DNA from: Physella acuta
Taxonomy: Eukaryota > Mollusca > Gastropoda > Physidae
Length of the DNA stretch: 64,000 nucleotides
Direction: 5' to 3'
NCBI RefSeq assembly: GCF_028476545.1
Contig: NW_026731690.1
Location: forward strand, 606,501-670,500
Of the stretch, positions 20,101 to 28,542 are shown one piece after another; within the stretch, counting starts at the first letter, position 1, and each line of letters begins with the position of its first letter. Made by a program: the position numbers and the translations under genes. The notes beneath the pieces are model-generated. The model worked only from the letters and a program-made list of their open reading frames with translations, searched no databases and was not told the DNA's origin.

Positions 20101-23100
20101 ACAGACACATGCACGCAACGCCAAGCTCACACTATACCTAGCTCTAAGTCGATTACACTGTTTCAACTCTATTTGTCGATTTTTTCGAGATTTAAGTTCA
20201 CCATATTTAAATTTTAAGTTCACCCGAACCTCATGAAAACCTGTAGTGGCCATATCACACACCACTTTTACTAAACCATTTAATTATCACCAATAGCTTC
20301 ACCTAGACAAAGATATAAAACCTTATTTAGCGATATTTTTGAAAAGTTATAACAACCGTATGCCCCAATGACATAATCTAGTACAATCCATTGACTCCAC
20401 TCCGTAATGTATACCCCCCCCCCCGACACAGATCTGCATGTACAGTGGGATGTGCGGTAAAATAGACTGCTCCAAGGATGCCGTCAACTCACACAGCTAC
20501 GAGTCCAGCCACACCCACCTGTGTCAATGCCGGACAGAGTTAGACGTTGACCACCGCCTCAGGGTCACCTTTGAACTGGACGTCTCCATGCTGCAGGTGA
20601 TGCGGTTCCGGTTCCGGTGGGCGGATACAGAGAACCAGGCACCGTTGGCCGTTAGTCCTGTGGTGGAGTTAGCTATTGTCAAAGGTAATTCCAGCGTTCA
20701 GCTAACTTTAATACATTCAATTATGGTGTTTGACTTATTTTTTGTTTTTAAATTTCTTACGACGTTTGACTTATTTTAATTTAAATTTGCTTTAGTAAAA
20801 TATATCTTGAATTTTCTCAAAACTGCACAAATAAAATATATTTTGGTGTTACACTTAAATGCATTAAGTGTGCGTTGCTTTACTTATAATAATAGTTACG
20901 AGAAAATAATGTGTGTGTACCGTAATTATGTTTGTGATGTTTCTAGTTTCTATCTTTCTTTGTAAATTATTAAGTCGTTGCTTATATATGTATACCAAAA
21001 ATTGCAGTTACAGTGTATATTTGACATGGCTGTTAGTAATATGTGAATATTGATGATTTTTATGTGTGTTTATCAAAGTATTATTGATTAGATATATGCA
21101 TTATAATTTGTTGCTAATTATAACCGCATGTCAAAATCATATTAATTATTTGTATTTATATATCAAAGTGCTAATGAATATGCTTATATGTTCGTATGTT
21201 GTTTCGCATTAGTGTATGTCAAGTTAAAATTTAAAACTTTTTTTAAAGCAAACTTTTACGTTATTGTTATCTATCCTTGTGTGAAGCGCCAGCAATTTAA
21301 TTGTGTTATTTTCAACATACAATTGAATGTTAAATAATGTTAAACTAACTAATAATACAAATCATTGTTTATTTTACCAGTTTGGATGGAGTTTGGTGAG
21401 TAAACAGATATATCGTTGCTAATATTGTTGTTTTTGAATTGTTTGAATAATATTCTTTTTACAATTTATTTATTTTTTAAAAATTCTAATTGATGTAAGT
21501 TAGTAAGCACGATTTAAAAAAAAATTCATAAAAAACGTTTTAATAACAAGCTTTTATGTAATGGTGCACTAAAAAGTAGAAAATAAATTATAGACTACTA
21601 TTTAAATAACTATAAAGAAAAGCGTGGGTCACTTTAGTATCTATTGGATACCTTTACTAATGTTGAGGAAGACACCCACGCTTTTCTTTATAGTTATTTA
21701 AATAGTAGTCTATAATTTATTTTCTACTTTTTAGTGCATCATTACATAAAAGCTTGTTATTAAAACGTTTTTTATGAATTTTTTTTTCAGTACTTTACAT
21801 GTTTTATTTACAATAGAGTTACATGACTAAAAACCATTGCGCGCCTACTGAACATCACGTTCAGTAGGTGCGCAATGGTTTTTGAACGCAGCCATTACGT
21901 GGTCGTGATGGCGCAGCTATTGATGACGCGTGTGGTGTGGTTGGCTAGACATGCCTACTAATTCGGTCCAAATTTTAATTAATTCATAAAAAATAAATTA
22001 GGCATCCAATTAAGTCAAATTTAGTTTCAGATTGCATTGTCTTCATGTCTTGACCCACGTGCCAACTGTGAATCGTGTCGGTCAAGTAGAACTGTCCGAA
22101 TTTTCACTCCTGCGTTTCTATCTAGACAGACTGTCGACAGACTGACGACAGAGGAAGTGAGTTAAATAAAAGCTTGTAAAAAATGATTAAAACTGGTGTT
22201 AATCTGATGTTGTACCTTGATATTTACATCCAAGCGTATACAAAAAATGTGTACTTATTTAGTGAACCAAACCCTGATCCATTCTAAAACCCTCGACTGT
22301 GATCCCAACCTAAGCCTTTCCAGAACCCTACCCTGTGATGCCAACCTAAACCTTGCTAGAAACCTCTAGTGTGAACCCAACCCTAATCCATTCTAGAACC
22401 CTCGGTTGTGATTCCAACCCTAATACATTCTAAAACCCTCTAGTGTGAACCCAACCCTAAATCTATCCTAGAACCCTCTAGTATGAACCCAACCCAAATC
22501 CATTTTAGAACTTTCTAGTATGAACCAAACCCTAATACATTCGAGAACCCTCTTGTATGAACCCAACCCAAATCCATTCTAGAACCATCTGCTGTTAACC
22601 CAACCCTAATCTATTCTAGAACCCTCTAGTATGAGCCCAACCCTAATCCATTCTAGAACCCTCTAGTATGAACCCAACCCTAATCCATCCTAGATCCCTC
22701 TAGTGTGAACCCAAACCTAATCTATTCTAGAACCCTCTTGAATTAACCCAACCCTAATCTATTCTAGAACCCTCTAGTATGAACCCAACCCTAATCTATT
22801 CTAGAACCCTCTAAAGTGAACCCAACTCTCATCCATTCTAAAACCCTCTTGAATTGACCCAACCCTAATCTATTCTAGAACCCTCATGAATTAACTCAAC
22901 CCTAATCCATTCTAGAACCCTCTAGTATGAACCCAACCCTAATCCATCCTAGAACCCTCTAGTATGAACCCAACCCTAATCTATTCTAGAACCCTCTAGT
23001 ATGAACCCAACCCTAATCTATTCTAGAACCCTCTAGTATGAACCCAACCCTAATCTATTCTAGAACCCTCTAGTATGAACCCAACCCTAATCCATTCTAG

Positions 23101-26100
23101 AACCCTCATGAATTAACCCAACCCTCATCCATTCTAGAACCCTCATGAATTAACCCAACCCTCATCCATTCTAGAACCCTCATGAATTAACCCAACCCTC
23201 ATCCATTCTAGAACCCTCATGAATTAACCCAACCCTCATCCATTCTAGAACCCTCATGAATTAACCCAACCCTCATCCATTCTAGAACCCTCTGTTGTTG
23301 AGGCGCCCTACCTGATCATCCACGGCCACTTCCCGAGCTGCTACCAATGTATTGTCTTGGAGCGGGACCCCGTTGTCTTGTATTGGTCGGCTGTCTACGG
23401 TCCTGATTACTGGTGGCAGGCCAGGACCGGCCTCTGCTACGGGGTCTACCTCGACGTCTGCTACGCTGATGACGTCATGGACTGTGAGAATGGGCGCGAG
23501 TCGTGGTATGAGGTGAGTCAAGACATCTTATTTTGATGTTGGTAATAGGTGAGATATGACATCGTATGTTGGTATGAGGTGAGCCGTGATATATTTTGTT
23601 CATGTCGTGACATGTGTCTTGTTCATAACATACGTGTTACTAATGACATGCGTCTTCTCTGTGACATTTATCTTGCTGATGACTTTTATTTTGCTGATGA
23701 CATTTATTTGCCTAATACATATGTCTTGTTGATGTTTTTTTGATGTCATTTGATTTCCCGATGGCATGTGCCTTGCTTATGACATTTGTTTTGCTGATGA
23801 CAGCGTTGTTGCTAATAACATTGCTGTTGCTGATGAAATTTTTCTTGCTGATTTCATATGTCTTGCTGATAACATTTCACTGACCAGAGTTTCTTCCAGG
23901 CATCCCCCCCCCCGAAGAAAGTCTACCGCCCCCCGAACGAGACGGATTTTATATAGTAAACATACACTTTTACTAGACTAGTGTCCGCCCCCCCCCCCCG
24001 AAAAATTTTGACCGCCCCCCGAAAATTTCAAGTGCCCCCCCCCCCCCCCCCCCCGGAGAAAAAAGTCTGGAAGAAACACTGTCACTGACTGATACTATTT
24101 AGTCTTACTAATCATGTAGTCTTCAAGCAATGAAGAAAACATTTAACGTTAAAAAAAATATTAATTTATCACAATACGTTTTTGCAAATGATCTCACAAA
24201 CTGAAATAGTCTATGTACCTCTCTTGTTATATAGAAATGCGCCTACAATTTTGACTGTAATAAAGTGAGATGCGGAGTCACTGAGCTGGCGTCACTACCA
24301 GACTCCCCGTGTCTGTGCATGAACGACGCCCAGTACCACCAGCTGTACATCTACCTGAACGGCACCAAGGAAGTGGCCAGGAACATGCATTACAGACTGA
24401 GGTGGACCGAGAAGTCGGCGACTGATGTGGCAGCCGGCAGCATCGCTTTTAGTAATGTCGTCAGCATTAAGGAATTGTACGGTAAGTGGGTACTTTCATC
24501 TTTGTATGATAAGTCATTAATTTAGTCACATTTTTATATCGTCAGCATTAGGAAATTGTACGGTAAGTGGATACTTTAATCTTTATAAGATAAGTGACTA
24601 ATTTAGTCACATGCTTATATGGTCAGTGACTAATTTAGACAATTGTATATGGTAAATTACTAATCTAGACAATTTTTACACGGTATGTAATAAGACATAC
24701 TTTTATACGAAAGGGACAACTTTATACGGTTAGTAACTTCTTTAGACAAAGATCGTACAGCGACTTTTAATAACAAAGATTTATTCTATGAGTGAAACAT
24801 TTATACCCATTTTTATTTTCAAAAAATGAATAATGTGATTTTATATTAATACATGCTTTAATAAAATACAACGACTACATAGAATAACTAGTTGATATCT
24901 GTTTTGTTGTAAAAGGCGATGCTTAGGTCAATATTCTGTAAAGAACAATGTGAAATCATGCCTAGCTCATGATCACTCTATCACAGCTCAAAGTAAAATT
25001 GTAATCGATGTCTTTCGTTGGTGTTCAAAGACTTAAACAAGCCTAGCATATGATCATTTTATCCTTGCTCGAAGTAAAATTGTAATCGATGTCTCTTTTT
25101 GGTGTCCACAGACTTTGGCCACTTGGTGGATACTTTCTCTCAACTGACCACGACGTCATTTGGTAGGACTTGAATTGTTTTCAATAGGGTCCTTAGATTA
25201 GTATGACGAAGTTTTATTTTTTTTTTATTTTAAGCATTCTGTCATCTGTAAAGTCAAATTTTCCTACTTTATATACGCACTACACGACAATCCGGAAGCA
25301 CTTCCGTGTTATATAAAACCAACTTTCTTGTATAAAAGTCCACATCCCTACTTAAATACAGCCTCACCACAACTACCACTCACCTCCACATTTTATAGAT
25401 CACACTCCTGTATTCACTAACACGATAATCCATTCACTGAAGTAAGGACGCCACTCACTTTACAACGACCAGCTCATCATGCGACCTAACCCGAAAGTAA
25501 AAACTCAAACCTTCTGTATCAATCACAATTATGTGCTGCATTAATGAATTCATCATCTTCTAAATTAAATTTTTTTATCAGGCCTAGAGTTTCTTTCTAC
25601 TTATGTCACCCTCGTATATCCCCTACACATCCCCCATCAACCCCGAAACATCACCCATCAACCCCGACACATCACTCATCAACCCCGACACACCACCCAT
25701 CAACCCCGACACATCACCCATCAACCCCCGACACATCACTCATCAACCCCGACACATCCCCCATCAACCCCGAAACATCACCCATCAACCCCGACACATC
25801 CCCCATCAACCCCGACACATCACCCATCAACCCCGACACATCACCCATCAACCCCGACACATCACCCATCAACCCCGACACACCACCCATCAACCCCGAC
25901 ACACCACCCATCAACCCTGACACATCAACCCCGACACATCACTCATCAACCCCCGACACATCACCCATCAACCCCGACACACCACCCATCAACCCCGACA
26001 CATCACACATCAACCCCGACACACCACCCATCAACCCCGACACACCACCCATCAACCCCGACACATCAACCCCGACACATCACCCATTAGCCCCGACACA

Positions 26101-28456
26101 TCAACCCTGACACATCACCCATCAACCCCCGACACATCACCCATCAACCCCGACACATCACCCATCAACCCCCGACACATCACTCATCAACCCCGACACA
26201 TCCCCCATCAACCCTGACACATCACCCATCAACCCTGACACATCACCCATCAACCCCGACACATCACCCATCAACCCCGACACATCACACATCAACCCCC
26301 GACACATCACCCATCAACCCTGACACATCACCCATCAACCCCGACACATCACCCATCAACCCCGACACATCACACATCAACCCCCGACACATCACCCATC
26401 AACCCTGACACATCACCCATCAACCCCGACACATCACCCATCAACCCCGACACATCACACATCAACCCCCGACACATCACCCATCAACCCTGACACATCA
26501 CCCATCAACCCTGACACATCACCCATCAACCCCGACACATCACACATCAACCCCCGACACATCACCCATCAACCCCGACACATCACCCATCAACCCCGAC
26601 ACACCACCCATCAACCCCGACACACCACCCATCAACCCCGACACATCAACCCCGACACATCACTCATCAACCCCCGACACATCACCCATCAACCCCGACA
26701 CATCACCCATCAACCCCGACACACCACCCATCAACCCCGACACACCACCCATCAACCCCGACACATCAACCCCGACACATCACCCATTAGCCCCGACACA
26801 TCAACCCCGACACATCAACCCCGACACATCACTCATCAACTGTCACCCTCAGATATCCCCGGCACATCCCCTATAGAGCTGTCACTGATCGGTTACCATA
26901 ACAACTGCACCGGGTGTATCGAGTTTGGCAGATCTGTCATCCACCTGTTCTGGCAACTCCAGTCTAAGGACATCTCCTTCCGACACCGACAAAACGGATG
27001 TTTCACGATCTACGCCGAAAAGTGCTTTAGCTGTAGCCCCAAGAAGATCGATTGGGAACAGGTTTGTGTTCGACATGTAAACATCGTTTGCCTACATTAA
27101 CTAAAGAGAGAATTGGATAAAGATTACATTATTACATGCCAATGGCGTGGCTAGGTTGGGTCTCATCCTGTATGGCAACTAGAAATGAACGTCGGTGTCT
27201 CCCCCCCCCCCCCCCTCCTTTGATAAGTCTAAACTTTTCACGGATAATAGTAGCCATACTTATCTGCAATCGGTTAATAAAACAACATGATATAACTTTT
27301 TTTTACGTCATGGTGTCGTCGTCCCCCTCCCCCCCCCCACCAATCCTTGTCTGCAACTATACATTTCTTCTCCTCACCATTGTACTCCTCACAGGAACTT
27401 AACTCACTCACATCCTCCTATTCTACTGGCTACCAAATCTACACTTCTTCCTCAGGCTGTCTCTAACGCCAGACTAACACCCAATTTGTCACTTCTCAAC
27501 TCACCTTTCATTGGTCTGTCTATTCTATTGGAGCCTCCTCTTTCTTTAACTACTTGACCAGTGGCTATTTAAACCTTCAATCTCATCTCTTATTTCACAT
27601 TCTCCCTGATGCGTAAACTTGTGTTAACACACACAGCTCCACATGCCATTAACCAACGTACAGTTGAATCACCTATTTATTCTGTTATTCAATAACAACT
27701 GTTTTGACTTACCTGTGTACCATGGCCACGACCTACAGTTTACTCATACAACTTCACCTACCTGTGTCTTACGTCACCTCCACCTACAGTTTACCTTCGT
27801 CTCCACCTTTCCTACACCCCCCGCGTGTGTACCTCCGCCTCCACCTACAGTTTACCTTCACCTCCACCTACAGTTTACCTCCACCTCTCTTACACCCCCC
27901 GCGTGTGTACCTCCGCCTCCACCTACAGTTTACCTCCACCTCCACCTACAGTTTACCTCCACCTCTCTTACACCCCCCGGGTGTGTACCTCCGCCTCCAC
28001 CTACAGTTTACCTCCGCCTCAACCTACAATTTACCTCCACCTCCACCTACAATTTACCTTCGCCTCCACCTACAGTTTACCTTCACCTCTCCTACAGTTT
28101 ACTTTCACCTCCACCTCTCCTACACCCAACAGGTGTGCACTTTCGCCTCTATCTGCAACAACCTCCGCTGCAGCCTTGAATTCACCAAGCAGGTGAAGAG
28201 CCACACCTGCCAGTGCGTGTACCAGATCTACGAGCAGACGGAGCTGCTGATCCTGTCCTTCCCCTCCAACAGAGAAGACTTCCAGTACAGCTACAGAATT
28301 AAAGGCGTGCTCAGCACTGACCTCAGCTATCCTGAAGCCACTGTTGTCTACAGTAATACATTTCAGTTGTTGGAGATAGCGAGTACGTATTGGTTTACTG
28401 TAAAACAGCATAAAGCCACACACATAATATATGATAATATATGTATATATAACCTG

Positions 28457-28542
<86 letters not shown>

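Noticed and set aside
25544-28130. Pro/Asp- and Pro-rich frames
   Set aside because: They run through the 21-bp and pyrimidine-rich intron arrays. The true exons start at 26,853 and 28,133 by phase and by comparison with gene L.
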